A stretch of DNA of 64,000 nucleotides, from positions 296,967 through 360,966 of the forward strand of contig NZ_JAAGLV010000008.1 of assembly GCF_010548305.1 (NCBI RefSeq). Reading direction: 5' to 3'. Shown here one piece after another: positions 27,266 through 35,708 of the stretch. Numbering within the stretch: position 1 is the stretch's first letter; each line of letters opens with the position of its first letter. The notes beneath the pieces are model-generated. The model ran no database searches and was not told the origin of the DNA. It saw only the letters and a list, made by a program, of their open reading frames with translations. This stretch comes from Streptomyces sp. SID13031. Lineage in GTDB: Bacteria > Actinomycetota > Actinomycetes > Propionibacteriales > Kribbellaceae. A program made the position numbers and the translations under genes.

Positions 27266-28294
27266 ATGTACAGCAAGGACGGCAACGACTACTTCATCGT
27301 CGACAGCCACGTACACGCGTGGGACGCGACCCCGGCCAACCAGGCCAACCGGTACGGCGAGGGTTTCATCAACTGCTTCTACGACTACCACCGCAACCTG
27401 TCGCCGGCCGACAAGGTGTGGACGCTGGACGAGTTCCACAAGCAGTCCGAGGAACGCATCATCAAGGACCTTTTCACCGATGGCTATGTGGACAAGGCGA
27501 TCTTCCAGCCGACGTACCTGACCGACTTCTACGTGAACGGCTTCAACACCACCGAGCAGGACGGCCAGATCGCGGAGAAGCACCCGGACAAGTTCATCGT
27601 GAACGGCGCCTGGGACCCGCGCGACGGCGAGGCGGGCCTGGATAAGCTGGCCGAGCTGTCCGAGCGCTGGAACCTGCAGGGCGTGAAGCTCTACACGGCC
27701 GAGTGGAAGGGCAACTCGAAGGGCTGGAAGCTGACCGACCCGTGGTCGTACCGGTACCTGGAGAAGTGCGAGGAGCTGGGGATCCGCAACATCCACATCC
27801 ACAAGGGCCCGACGATCTACCCGCTGAACCGGGACGCCTTCGACGTGGCCGACGTGGACGACGTCGCCTCCGCCTTCCCGGGGCTCAACTTCATCGTCGA
27901 ACACGTCGGCCTGCCCCGGCTGGAGGACTTCTGCTGGATCGCGACCCAGGAGCCCAACGTGTACGGCGGCCTGGCGGTCGCGATGCCGTTCATCCACAGC
28001 CGGCCCAAGTACTTCGCGCAGATCATCGGCGAGCTGCTCTACTGGATCGGCCCGGACCGGATCACCTTCGCCAGCGACTACGCGATCTGGACGCCGGCCT
28101 GGCTGATCGAGCGCTTCGTGGACTTCTCGTATCCGGCCGAGCTCACCGAGTACCCCGAGCTCACCGTCGAGGTGAAGAAGAAGATCCTCGGACTCAACGC
28201 GGCCAAGCTGTACGACATCGAAGTACCGGCGCACCTGCGGCTCCCCGAGTCGGCCGACGGCGCGGTCGGTTCCGAGCCGGTCCCGGTGGCGTGA
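27266..28294 (+). CDS. Amidohydrolase family protein (metal-dependent)
   Basis: A 342-residue amidohydrolase-2 type TIM-barrel protein. The first metal motif is DSHVHAW (His15 and His17); later His residues lie in IHIHKG and EHVGLPR, and the late Asp in FASDYAIW. Proteins of this exact type sit beside soluble diiron monooxygenases, where they help assemble or accompany the enzyme; their reaction is not established. It starts 12 bases after the dehydrogenase stop and its last codon overlaps the next gene. Confidence 0.88.
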   Translation: MYSKDGNDYFIVDSHVHAWDATPANQANRYGEGFINCFYDYHRNLSPADKVWTLDEFHKQSEERIIKDLFTDGYVDKAIFQPTYLTDFYVNGFNTTEQDGQIAEKHPDKFIVNGAWDPRDGEAGLDKLAELSERWNLQGVKLYTAEWKGNSKGWKLTDPWSYRYLEKCEELGIRNIHIHKGPTIYPLNRDAFDVADVDDVASAFPGLNFIVEHVGLPRLEDFCWIATQEPNVYGGLAVAMPFIHSRPKYFAQIIGELLYWIGPDRITFASDYAIWTPAWLIERFVDFSYPAELTEYPELTVEVKKKILGLNAAKLYDIEVPAHLRLPESADGAVGSEPVPVA

Positions 28295-29064
28295 TGAGTG
28301 CCGGTACCTCCGCGGCGGCGCTCGCCGCGGGACCGGGCGGTGAGTTCAACCCGCGCCCGGATGGCATCGACGACTCGATCTGGGCCGCGCTCGGGACGGT
28401 ACGGGACCCCGAGCTGGATTCGCCGATCACGGAGCTCGGCTTCGTCGTGGGCGTGGAAACCAGCGTGGACGTCCTGACCGTCGAGCTGCGGTTGCCGACG
28501 TATTTCTGCGCCCCGAACTTCGCCTATCTGATGGTCGCCGACGCGTACGACGCGGCGGCGGCCCAGGCGGGGGAGCGGGCGGTGGTGGTCCGCCTGCTGG
28601 AGCACTTCGCCTCGGACGAGATCAACGCGGGCGTCGCAGGTGGACGCGGTTTCGCCGGGTCCTTCCCGGGGCTGGCGGACGACGAGCTGGAGGAACTGCG
28701 CGTCACCTTCCAGCGCAAGGCGCACCGCGCCTGCCAGGAACAGGTCGCATCGCACCTGGTCAAGACGGGTTGGTCCGTTGCGGATCTAGCTGGTGCGACT
28801 CTCGCAGATGCCTGCGCCGGCCAGGACCTCGACCGCCTGACCCGCCGCCGCAACGAGCTGAACCTGCCGGCCGGCCCCGACGCCCCGCTGCTACTCCAGG
28901 ACGACGGCACCCCGATCAGCCGGCTGGACCTCCCACTCCAACTGAGGATGGCCAAAACCACCCGGATCAGCATCGAAGGCAACTCGGGGCTGTGTCGCGG
29001 TCTGCTGAGCGTCCGCTACAACCTGCCTCGCCCGGCCGACGTGGATCAGGTGATCACCGGGTGA
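28294..29064 (+). CDS. DUF59 (MIP18-like) metal-sulfur assembly-type protein
   Basis: A 256-residue protein with a DUF59/MIP18-like module in its first half (TVRDPELDSPITELGF and LPTYFCAPNFAYL, which includes the family cysteine) and a longer, unannotated second half. DUF59 proteins take part in iron-sulfur or metal-centre assembly. This long form is, to my knowledge, characteristic of diiron-monooxygenase clusters. The start ATG overlaps the amidohydrolase stop (TGATG). No monooxygenase subunit gene is present in this window. Confidence 0.8.
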   Translation: MSAGTSAAALAAGPGGEFNPRPDGIDDSIWAALGTVRDPELDSPITELGFVVGVETSVDVLTVELRLPTYFCAPNFAYLMVADAYDAAAAQAGERAVVVRLLEHFASDEINAGVAGGRGFAGSFPGLADDELEELRVTFQRKAHRACQEQVASHLVKTGWSVADLAGATLADACAGQDLDRLTRRRNELNLPAGPDAPLLLQDDGTPISRLDLPLQLRMAKTTRISIEGNSGLCRGLLSVRYNLPRPADVDQVITG

Positions 29065-29177
29065 CCCGGCAGCCAGACGCTCCGCGAGCAGAGGCGCCGG
29101 CGCACTCACCACCGTCTCAAGTTGAGACGAGTCTGCGTCGCCGAAGGCGTGCAGTGGGGTTGGTTTCGGGGCAGGCT

Positions 29178-30008
29178 GTGACTGTGAGCACCTCGGCGCC
29201 CAACCTCGACCCAGCTGCCTTCGTGCAGCCTGTGTCGGCTGTGCAGCCTGTCTCGGGGACTGTGCAGTCGGTGTCGCGGGCATTGCGGGCGATGGAGTTC
29301 GTGGCGGCCAGCAAGGACGGGGTCACGGCGAAGGAGATCGCGGCTCATCTGGAGTTGGCGCTGCCGTCGGCGTACCACCTGCTGGCGACCCTGACCGAGT
29401 CCGGGTATCTGGTGCACCTCGCGCAGGACCACCGGTACGGGCTGGGCTACCGGGTCCGGCTGCTCGAGCAAGGGCTGGAGCGGCAGCTGGAGGTGCCGCC
29501 GTTGATCGCGGCTGCCGTCCGGCGGTTGCATCTGGAGGCTGACGCAGCGGCGTACTACGCGGTCTACCGCGAGGTGGATGTGGTGATCGCGCACGTCGTC
29601 GACTCGGAACGCCGGCCGCGCGTGCAGTTGCTCGACATCGGCTTCCACGAGGCGACCCACGCGACCGCCTTCGGCAAGGTGATGCTCGCGGCGATGACGG
29701 GCGAGGACCGCAACGCCTACCTCGACCGGGTCGGCCTGCGGCAGTGCACCACCAACACGATGACGGACCGCCGCCAGCTGGAAACCCATCTGGAGCAGGT
29801 CCGTCGCTCCGGCGTCGCGCTGGAGATCGGCGAGTTCCAGGACGGCCTGTCCTGCCTGGCAGCCCCGGTCAGGTCGAGCGCGGGCGCAGTACTGGCCTCG
29901 GTCGCCATCTCCCTGCCGTCAGCCGACTTCGCCACCCGCCGCTGGGACCTGGAACGCGCAGTACGCCGAGGCGCCCTGGTCGCCACCCGCGCGGTCAACT
30001 CGCGCTAA
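29178..30008 (+). CDS. IclR family transcriptional regulator
   Basis: A 276-residue IclR-type regulator: winged helix around residues 33-90 (SRALRAMEFVAASKDGVTAK, then HLELALPSAYHLLATL) and a C-terminal effector domain (HATAFGKVMLAAM, then LEIGEFQDGLSCLAAPV). GTG 29178 is the likely start; GTG 29184 is possible. The N-terminal leader before the helix-turn-helix contains three near-identical VQPVSx units encoded by a short DNA repeat. It is co-oriented with, and 113 bases after, the dehydrogenase-amidohydrolase-DUF59 genes and is the natural candidate to control them. Confidence 0.9.
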   Translation: MTVSTSAPNLDPAAFVQPVSAVQPVSGTVQSVSRALRAMEFVAASKDGVTAKEIAAHLELALPSAYHLLATLTESGYLVHLAQDHRYGLGYRVRLLEQGLERQLEVPPLIAAAVRRLHLEADAAAYYAVYREVDVVIAHVVDSERRPRVQLLDIGFHEATHATAFGKVMLAAMTGEDRNAYLDRVGLRQCTTNTMTDRRQLETHLEQVRRSGVALEIGEFQDGLSCLAAPVRSSAGAVLASVAISLPSADFATRRWDLERAVRRGALVATRAVNSR

Positions 30009-30026
30009 GCGCGTCGGCCGAAAAGA

Positions 30027-30064
30027 AACGGATCGCCACCCCGGGCGGGGAGTGGCGATCCGTT
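30027..30064. terminator. Terminator after the IclR gene, first of three stacked hairpins
   Basis: AACGGATCGCCAC (30027-30039) pairs perfectly with GTGGCGATCCGTT (30052-30064), loop of 12 bases, with an A-rich left flank and a short T-containing right flank. Confidence 0.8.
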
Positions 30065-30076
30065 CGTTGGAACGGC

Positions 30077-30170
30077 GGGCTGCTACCGAGGCAGGGGTCA
30101 GGTAGCAGCCCACCGGGCTCTAGTGCCCTGGACACCGCAAGCACTCGAACAACTCCCGGTCCAGGGCACT
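30077..30170. terminator. Second and third hairpins between convergent IclR and sugar-permease genes
   Basis: GGGCTGCTACC (30077-30087) pairs with GGTAGCAGCCC (30101-30111), an 11-bp perfect stem. AGTGCCCTGGAC (30122-30133) pairs with GTCCAGGGCACT (30159-30170), a 12-bp perfect stem whose right arm runs into the stop codon of the permease gene. They probably insulate the two convergent transcripts. Confidence 0.65.
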
Positions 30171-31465
30171 CATGCGCGGCCGTGCGCCTGACGGCTGCGG
30201 CGGCTGAGGGAGTCGATCGTGACGGCGATCAGCAGGACGCCGGCAGTCACCATGTAGCGAATGCTGGAGTCGAGGCTGAGCAGCGCCAGGCCGTTGGCGA
30301 TCGACATGATCACCAGCGCGCCGAGCAGTGCGGAGTACGCCGAACCACGACCGCCGAAGAGGCTGGTACCACCGATGACGGCGGCGGCGATCGCGTTCAG
30401 GTTGGTGTCGGTACCACCGCTGCTCTGACCCACTGCCACCAGCCGGGCCGCGGCCAGGATGCCACCGACGGCGGCGAAGGTGGCGCAGGCCGCGAAGATC
30501 GACAGATAGATCATCCGGACGTTGATACCGGCGCGGCGAGCCGCCTCGACGTTGCCGCCGACCGCCATCACCGAGCGGCCCCAGCGGGTCTTGGTGATCA
30601 TGAACTCGGTCGCCACCACCAGCACGACGAGCAGCAGGAACATCGACGAGACGCCGCGGTCGCCGTTCAGCACGACGACCGGGATGAGCAGGACCACGGC
30701 GAGTGCGGCGGCCTTGATCGCGATGATCGTGGTGGGTGCGGCGGACAGGCCGGCCTTGGCGCGGGCGCCTCGGTTGCGCAGCCGGCTGAGCACGTACGCC
30801 GCGACCACCACGACGATCAGCCCGTAGGCCAGGGCGGGCGGCAGGAAGCTCGCGGTGGCGAACTTGACGATGCCCGAGTCGAACGGGATGTTCAGGGTGC
30901 CTTCCTTGCCCAGGACCAGCAGTTGCAGTCCGAGGAAGCCGAGCAGGCCGGCCAGCGTGATGACGAAGCTGGGGACGCCGAAGCGGGTGTAGAGCGCGCC
31001 GTAGAACAAGCCGATCAGCAGGCCGAGCGCGGCGGCGGCGAGCAGCGAGATGACCAGCGGCCAGCCCTTGTTGACGAACGTCACGCCCATCACCGCGGCC
31101 GCCAGGCCGCTGACCGAGCCGACCGACAGGTCGATCTCGCCGAGCAGCAGGACCAGCACGATGCCCAGGGCGATGACGCCGATCGAGGTCGTCTGCTGGG
31201 TCAGGTTGACCAGGTTCCGGCTGGTCAGGAACGAGTTGTTGGCGACCTGGAAGACCGCCCAGATGATCACCAGACCGACCACCACCGGGACCGAGCCGAG
31301 GTCGCCCGAGCGCAGCCGGGAGGTGAACGCGGAGAGCGCGCCGCTGACACCGTGACTGGCGATCAGGCGCTCGTCCTGCAGGTCGGCGGGCAGCGCGGCC
31401 GGGTCATGCGCCTCCGGCACGGCGTCCTGTACGGGGGCCGTCGATCCGTCGACCGGGGTGGTCAT
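30170..31465 (-). CDS. Sugar ABC transporter permease (XylH/RbsC type)
   Basis: A 431-residue permease of the ribose/xylose class with a hydrophilic N-terminal tail of about 55 residues and about ten to twelve helices. Family motifs include IALGIVLVLLLGEIDLSVGSV and the loop SVMAVGGNVEAARRAGINV that couples to the ATPase, then AAAVIGGTSLFGGRGS. Its start overlaps the ATPase stop (ATGA). With the ATPase and binding protein upstream, it forms a complete importer; the binding protein resembles xylose-type XylF. Confidence 0.92.
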   Translation of the reverse strand: MTTPVDGSTAPVQDAVPEAHDPAALPADLQDERLIASHGVSGALSAFTSRLRSGDLGSVPVVVGLVIIWAVFQVANNSFLTSRNLVNLTQQTTSIGVIALGIVLVLLLGEIDLSVGSVSGLAAAVMGVTFVNKGWPLVISLLAAAALGLLIGLFYGALYTRFGVPSFVITLAGLLGFLGLQLLVLGKEGTLNIPFDSGIVKFATASFLPPALAYGLIVVVVAAYVLSRLRNRGARAKAGLSAAPTTIIAIKAAALAVVLLIPVVVLNGDRGVSSMFLLLVVLVVATEFMITKTRWGRSVMAVGGNVEAARRAGINVRMIYLSIFAACATFAAVGGILAAARLVAVGQSSGGTDTNLNAIAAAVIGGTSLFGGRGSAYSALLGALVIMSIANGLALLSLDSSIRYMVTAGVLLIAVTIDSLSRRSRQAHGRA

Positions 31466-32277
31466 GATGCGGAACCTTCCTGCTGGGTCCGGCGCGCCGC
31501 GCGCTCGGAGACTGCGTTGTCCGTGGCACCGGTGATCGCGGCGATGATGTCCTGGGACTTCGTCTCGTTGACGTTGAAGACCCCGTTGTTGCGGCCCAGC
31601 CGCAGTACCGCGACCCGGTCGGCGACCGCCATCACGTCGGCCATGTTGTGGCTGATCAGGATCACCGCGAGACCACGCTCGCGGAGTCGCTCGACCAGGT
31701 TCAGCACTTCGGCCGTCTGGGCCACGCCCAGGGCGGCGGTCGGCTCGTCCAGCATCACGACCTTCGGCTGGCCGAGCAGGCTGCGCGCGATCGCCACCGT
31801 CTGGCGCTGACCGCCGGACAGGCTGGCGACCGGGATCCGGACGCTGGGGATCTTGGCGGACAGCTGCCGGAGCAGCTCCCAGGAGGAGCGTTCCATCTCG
31901 ACCTCGTCGAGCACCTTGCCCTTGCGCAGTTCGCGGCCCAGGTACAGGTTCGCGACGACGTCGAGGTTGTCGCACAGGGCGAGGTCCTGGAACACGGTCG
32001 CGATGCCGAGCTGCTGTGCCTCGGCCGGGCTGCCGACCCGGACCTCCCGTCCGTCGAACATCATCACGCCGTCGTCGGCGGTGTAGACGCCGGCGATGGT
32101 CTTGACCAGCGTCGACTTGCCGGCGCCGTTGTCACCGACCAGCGCGAGCACTTCACCAGCGCGCACGTCCAGTTCGATGTTCTTCAGCGCCTGGACAGCG
32201 CCGAAGCGCTTCGAGACGCCTCGAAGCGCGAGCACCGTGCCGGTCGTGGCCGGCGCGGGGGTGGGAGTGACAGTCAT
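31462..32277 (-). CDS. Sugar ABC transporter ATP-binding protein, single domain
   Basis: A 271-residue ATPase: Walker A GDNGAGKST, Q-loop VFQDLALCDNL, signature LSGGQRQTVAIARSL, Walker B VVMLDEPTAALG and switch His in LISHNMADV. The E. coli XylG and RbsA proteins are about 500 residues with two fused ATPase domains. This one is a single domain, a form known in many actinobacteria, so it must act as a homodimer. It lies between the binding-protein and permease genes. Confidence 0.93.
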   Translation of the reverse strand: MTVTPTPAPATTGTVLALRGVSKRFGAVQALKNIELDVRAGEVLALVGDNGAGKSTLVKTIAGVYTADDGVMMFDGREVRVGSPAEAQQLGIATVFQDLALCDNLDVVANLYLGRELRKGKVLDEVEMERSSWELLRQLSAKIPSVRIPVASLSGGQRQTVAIARSLLGQPKVVMLDEPTAALGVAQTAEVLNLVERLRERGLAVILISHNMADVMAVADRVAVLRLGRNNGVFNVNETKSQDIIAAITGATDNAVSERAARRTQQEGSAS

Positions 32278-32311
32278 CGATCAGCCTCCTGAGGGCTTGC
32301 TATCCGGCCTC

Positions 32312-32385
32312 GGTCCGGGCGGACCCTGTGGTGTCCACCCGGACCTCGGCGGTGCTTGATACCGGCCCAGGGACGGGCCGGTATC
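32312..32385 (-). terminator. Two hairpins in the binding-protein/ATPase gap
   Basis: GATACCGGCCC (32358-32368) pairs with GGGCCGGTATC (32375-32385), loop of 6. A second stem (32312-32323 with 32334-32345) has one mismatch in 12. Both lie just after the binding-protein stop in the direction of transcription. Such structures commonly keep the binding protein more abundant than the membrane parts. Confidence 0.6.
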
Positions 32386-32399
32386 CGTGCGGCCGGGAG

Positions 32400-33476
32400 T
32401 TACTTGAGGCCGGCGGCTGCGCAGGCGGCCGCGAAAGACGCGGTGCAGATGTCGGTCACCTTGTAGATGCCGTCCTTGACCACAGTGTCGTTGATGTTGG
32501 CCTTGGTGACGGCGATCGGGTCCAGAATTGTCGACGGCACGCTCTTGAAGTCACCGGTCGACTCGGCCTTGCCACCGTTGGCCAGCGCGACGGCGGCCTT
32601 GGCGGCGGCCTCGGCCTGCGGCTTGACGGCCTTGTAGATGGTCATCGTCTGGTCGCCGGCGACGATCCGCTGGATCGCGGCGAGCTCGGAGTCCTGACCG
32701 GTGACCGGCGGGAGCGGCTTCACGCCACCACCCTTGAGGGCTGCGATGGCGCCACCGGCGGTGCCGTCGTTGGCGGCGTACACGCCGACCAGGCCGGACT
32801 TGATCGCGCTCAGCTGGCCTTCCATCCACGCCTGGGCCTTGTCCGGGCTCCAGTCCGGGGTGTCGAACTCGGCCGCGATCTTGAAGCCGGAGCTGTCGAG
32901 CACGCTGTGCGCGCCCTTCTTGAAGTCGGCCGCGTTCGGGTCGGTCGGCGAGCCGTTGATCACGGCGAGGTTGCCGGAGGTCTTGCCGGCCGCCTTCAGG
33001 GTGTCGACCAGGGTCTGGGCCTGGAGCTTGCCGACGGCCTCGTTCTCGAAGGAGACGTAGTAGTTCGCGCCCTCGATGAAGCGGTCGTAGGCGATGACGG
33101 GTACGTTCTGCGCCTTGGCGGCGGCGACGACCGCGGCGGCGGCCTTGCCGTCGACCGGGTCGAGGACGAGCACCTTGGCGCCCTGGGTCAGCGCGGCCTC
33201 GGCCTGGGTCTGCTGCTTCGCGGCGTCCTGGTCGGCGTTGCTGTAGATGAGCTCACAGCTCGCACAGGCGGTCTTGAGCGCCTCGGTGAACAGCGGACGG
33301 TCGAGCGCCTCGTAGCGGGTCGTCTTCGACTCGGGGAGCAGCAGGGCGACCTTGCCGCCCTTGGCGTCACCGCCGGCCGGGGTGTCGGAATCGTCCGACC
33401 CACAAGCCACGAGGGAGAGGGCAAGGGCCGAGACGGCGATGCCGAGGCCGACAAGACGGGTTGGTGAGACGGACAT
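32400..33476 (-). CDS. Sugar ABC transporter substrate-binding lipoprotein (xylose type)
   Basis: A 358-residue periplasmic-binding-protein family 1/4 lipoprotein. Signal peptide with lipobox SLVACGS; the mature part begins with acidic, Gly-rich linker. Fold landmarks are GGKVALLLPESKTTRYEALD, then VLDPVDGKAAAAVV, VIAYDRFIEGANYYVSFEN and VYAANDGTAGGAI. The VSFEN segment and layout resemble XylF-like xylose binders. ATG 33476 has AAGGAG eight bases upstream; the longer frame lacks a signal peptide at its start. A 12-bp palindrome lies 75 bases upstream. Confidence 0.92.
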   Translation of the reverse strand: MSVSPTRLVGLGIAVSALALSLVACGSDDSDTPAGGDAKGGKVALLLPESKTTRYEALDRPLFTEALKTACASCELIYSNADQDAAKQQTQAEAALTQGAKVLVLDPVDGKAAAAVVAAAKAQNVPVIAYDRFIEGANYYVSFENEAVGKLQAQTLVDTLKAAGKTSGNLAVINGSPTDPNAADFKKGAHSVLDSSGFKIAAEFDTPDWSPDKAQAWMEGQLSAIKSGLVGVYAANDGTAGGAIAALKGGGVKPLPPVTGQDSELAAIQRIVAGDQTMTIYKAVKPQAEAAAKAAVALANGGKAESTGDFKSVPSTILDPIAVTKANINDTVVKDGIYKVTDICTASFAAACAAAGLK

Positions 33477-33550
33477 AGAGCGACTCCTTGACGTGAGGGC
33501 CCGAGTAGGCCTGAGCAGAGTCAAAACCCAGAACCCGGTTGACGTCAAGG

Positions 33551-33562
33551 CTTGAATTCAAG
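33551..33562. promoter_or_regulatory. CTTGAATTCAAG palindrome, ROK-repressor operator candidate
   Basis: A perfect 12-bp palindrome between the ROK gene stop (33580) and the binding-protein start (33476). It is well placed to control the sugar importer transcript. Confidence 0.6.
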
Positions 33563-33579
33563 AAATAGACATATCGTTG

Positions 33580-34770
33580 TTACACGGTTGTCTTCACAGG
33601 TGCCGCCGTCCGTGCGTGGCTCAGAATGGATGCCAACTGAATGGCACCGAGCACATCCGCTTCGTCACCGAGTTCAGCCGGCCGTAACTCAACCGTCGCC
33701 GCGGCACTCGGGATCGCGCACCGGTCCAGGGCCTCCCGAAGGGGCACCATGATCAGGTCGCCGGCCTCGGCCATCTTGCCGCCGACGACGATCACCTCGG
33801 GGTTGAAGAGGTTCACCAGACCGGCCACGGCGACTCCGACCCGGCGGCCCGCGTCCTCGATCACTCGTCGGCAACCGAGGTCACCGGCCAGCGCCCGGGT
33901 GACGACGTCCCTGAGCCTCAGTGCTCCGTGGGACGCCTGCAGCGAGCTGAGCAGCGCGCGAGAGCCGACGAAGGTGTCCAGGCAGCCACGGTTGCCGCAA
34001 CGGCAGATGGGGCCGTTCTCGTCGATGGTCAAGTGGCCGATCTCGCCCGCAGTACCGGCGGAACCACGGAAGACCTCGCCGCCGAGCACGATGCCCGCGC
34101 CGACGCCGTACGAGAACTTGATGTAGCAACCGTGCTGGACGCCGCGCAGGGCGCCTTCGCGCAGCTCGCCGAGCGCGGCCAGGTTGGCGGTGTTGTCGAG
34201 GGCGACGGGGCTGCGCAGGTGGCCGGCCATCGCTTCGGCGACGTTGACGCCGCGCCAGCCGGGCAGGACGGCGTCGGAGCCCGCCTCGCCGCTGACCGAG
34301 TCGACCGGCGCGGGCAGGCCGAAGCCGATCGCGCCGATGTCCTCGACGCTCGCGCCGACCGACTCGCACAGGTCGGCGAGCAGCCGCGCGGCGCGTTCCA
34401 TCCCGTCGTCGGCGACGTGGTCGGCCTGCAGGGGCATCGACTGCTGGGCGAGGATCTCGCGGCTCTCGGTCGCGATCGCGACCCGGACGTCGCGTTCGCC
34501 GAACGCGACCCCCGCCAGCAGGCCGCCGCCGGAGGCCAGCGAGACCAGTACTGCGCGGCGCCCGTTGCGGATGCTGCGGGACAGCCCGACCATGCCGGCC
34601 TGGTCGAGCTCCTTGACCATGTTCGACACGGTCGCGGCGGACAGTCCGGAGGCCGCGGCGATCTCGACCTGCGTGAGCGGACCGTGCTGCCGGACAACCC
34701 CCAGGACGCGTTCGCGGTTGGCTTCGCGGAGCGAAGCCTGCGAACCAGGCGCCGGGCGGCTTGCGTTCAT
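33580..34770 (-). CDS. ROK family transcriptional repressor (XylR/NagC-like)
   Basis: A 396-residue ROK protein: N-terminal winged helix (GPLTQVEIAAASGLSAATVS) and a sugar-kinase-like ROK domain with the zinc signature CRCGNRGCLDTF and GEIGHLTID. ATG 34770 (MNASRPAPGSQASLREANR) is the typical start; upstream codons are unconserved. It lies directly upstream of the sugar importer on the same strand, and the palindrome after its stop suggests it represses that operon and is relieved by the imported sugar. Confidence 0.93.
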   Translation of the reverse strand: MNASRPAPGSQASLREANRERVLGVVRQHGPLTQVEIAAASGLSAATVSNMVKELDQAGMVGLSRSIRNGRRAVLVSLASGGGLLAGVAFGERDVRVAIATESREILAQQSMPLQADHVADDGMERAARLLADLCESVGASVEDIGAIGFGLPAPVDSVSGEAGSDAVLPGWRGVNVAEAMAGHLRSPVALDNTANLAALGELREGALRGVQHGCYIKFSYGVGAGIVLGGEVFRGSAGTAGEIGHLTIDENGPICRCGNRGCLDTFVGSRALLSSLQASHGALRLRDVVTRALAGDLGCRRVIEDAGRRVGVAVAGLVNLFNPEVIVVGGKMAEAGDLIMVPLREALDRCAIPSAAATVELRPAELGDEADVLGAIQLASILSHARTAAPVKTTV

Positions 34771-34909
34771 TACATAAAGATAACGGATCGCGGGGCTTTC
34801 GCTCCCGACGCGAAGATATCGATTGTGCAGGTGACGGTCATGTGTCCTCACAGTTACGCGTAGTGCTGTCCGTGGCGAGCCCGAAAGGACACTAATGCAC
34901 GCCTGCACT

Positions 34910-35689
34910 TCAGGTGGTGAAGGCGAGCACCAGGAGCGTCAACGGAAGCGCGAGTTCTACGGTGGCGCCGAGGGTGTCGCCGGTGACGCCGCCGAGCGAT
35001 TTCTTGGTATGCCGGGTGGCGGCGAACGCGAGGAGTACGGCGACCAGGACGGCGGCGGCCGTGCCGAGCACTGTGCCCCAGAGTGTGGGCGCTCCGAGCC
35101 AGCCGAGTAGTGCGGCGCCGGTGACGGTGACCAGGGTGACCAGGGCGGCGGCGTATGGGCGGACGGTGCCGGCGACCATGGCGCCGAGGCCGTTGGGGCG
35201 GGCGGACGGGACCGAGGTGCGGCAGGACCAGGGGAGGGTGAGGCGGCTCGCGACGCCGGCGATCAGCAGCGCCTGCCAGCCGAACGCGTTCTGGATGCAG
35301 GCCTCGAGTGCGGCGACGTCGATCAGCAGGACGGCGGTGATCGAGACCACCCCGAACGGGCCGATGTCGCTCTGCTTCATGATCCGCAGCTTGGTCTCGC
35401 GGTCCCGCCGGCTGCCGAAACCGTCGGCGGTGTCCGCGAGTCCGTCGAGATGCAAGCCTCCCGACAAGGCCATCAAGGTGACGACCCCGAGCGCCGCGGA
35501 CAGCAGCGGGGCGTCGGGTTTGAGGCGGTCGGCACCGTAGGCCACCGCCGCGGCGATCCCACCGATGACCAGCCCGACCAGCGGGGCCAGCACCATCGCC
35601 CGCCCGGCCACCCGCCGGTCGACCGTCCCGGGGGCTCCCACGGGCAGTACCGACAACGTCCCGAACGCCAGCTTCAGCGCATCAACCAT
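34910..35689 (-). CDS. cobS: Adenosylcobinamide-GDP ribazoletransferase (cobalamin synthase)
   Basis: A 259-residue membrane enzyme joining alpha-ribazole phosphate to adenosylcobinamide-GDP, the last assembly step of cobalamin. Hallmark motif GGLHLDGLADTADGFG is present, then RLTLPWSCRTSVP and a C-terminal GGVTGDTLGA segment, with several hydrophobic helices. It is the last gene of the cobU-cobS end of the ECF transporter operon, 19 bases after cobU. Confidence 0.95.
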   Translation of the reverse strand: MVDALKLAFGTLSVLPVGAPGTVDRRVAGRAMVLAPLVGLVIGGIAAAVAYGADRLKPDAPLLSAALGVVTLMALSGGLHLDGLADTADGFGSRRDRETKLRIMKQSDIGPFGVVSITAVLLIDVAALEACIQNAFGWQALLIAGVASRLTLPWSCRTSVPSARPNGLGAMVAGTVRPYAAALVTLVTVTGAALLGWLGAPTLWGTVLGTAAAVLVAVLLAFAATRHTKKSLGGVTGDTLGATVELALPLTLLVLAFTT

Positions 35690-35708
35690 CTCTAACCCTC
35701 CCCGGTGC

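Noticed and set aside
26114..28234. A 706-codon minus-strand open frame opposite the ADH and amidohydrolase genes
   Set aside because: It spans two real genes in antisense and has no motif.
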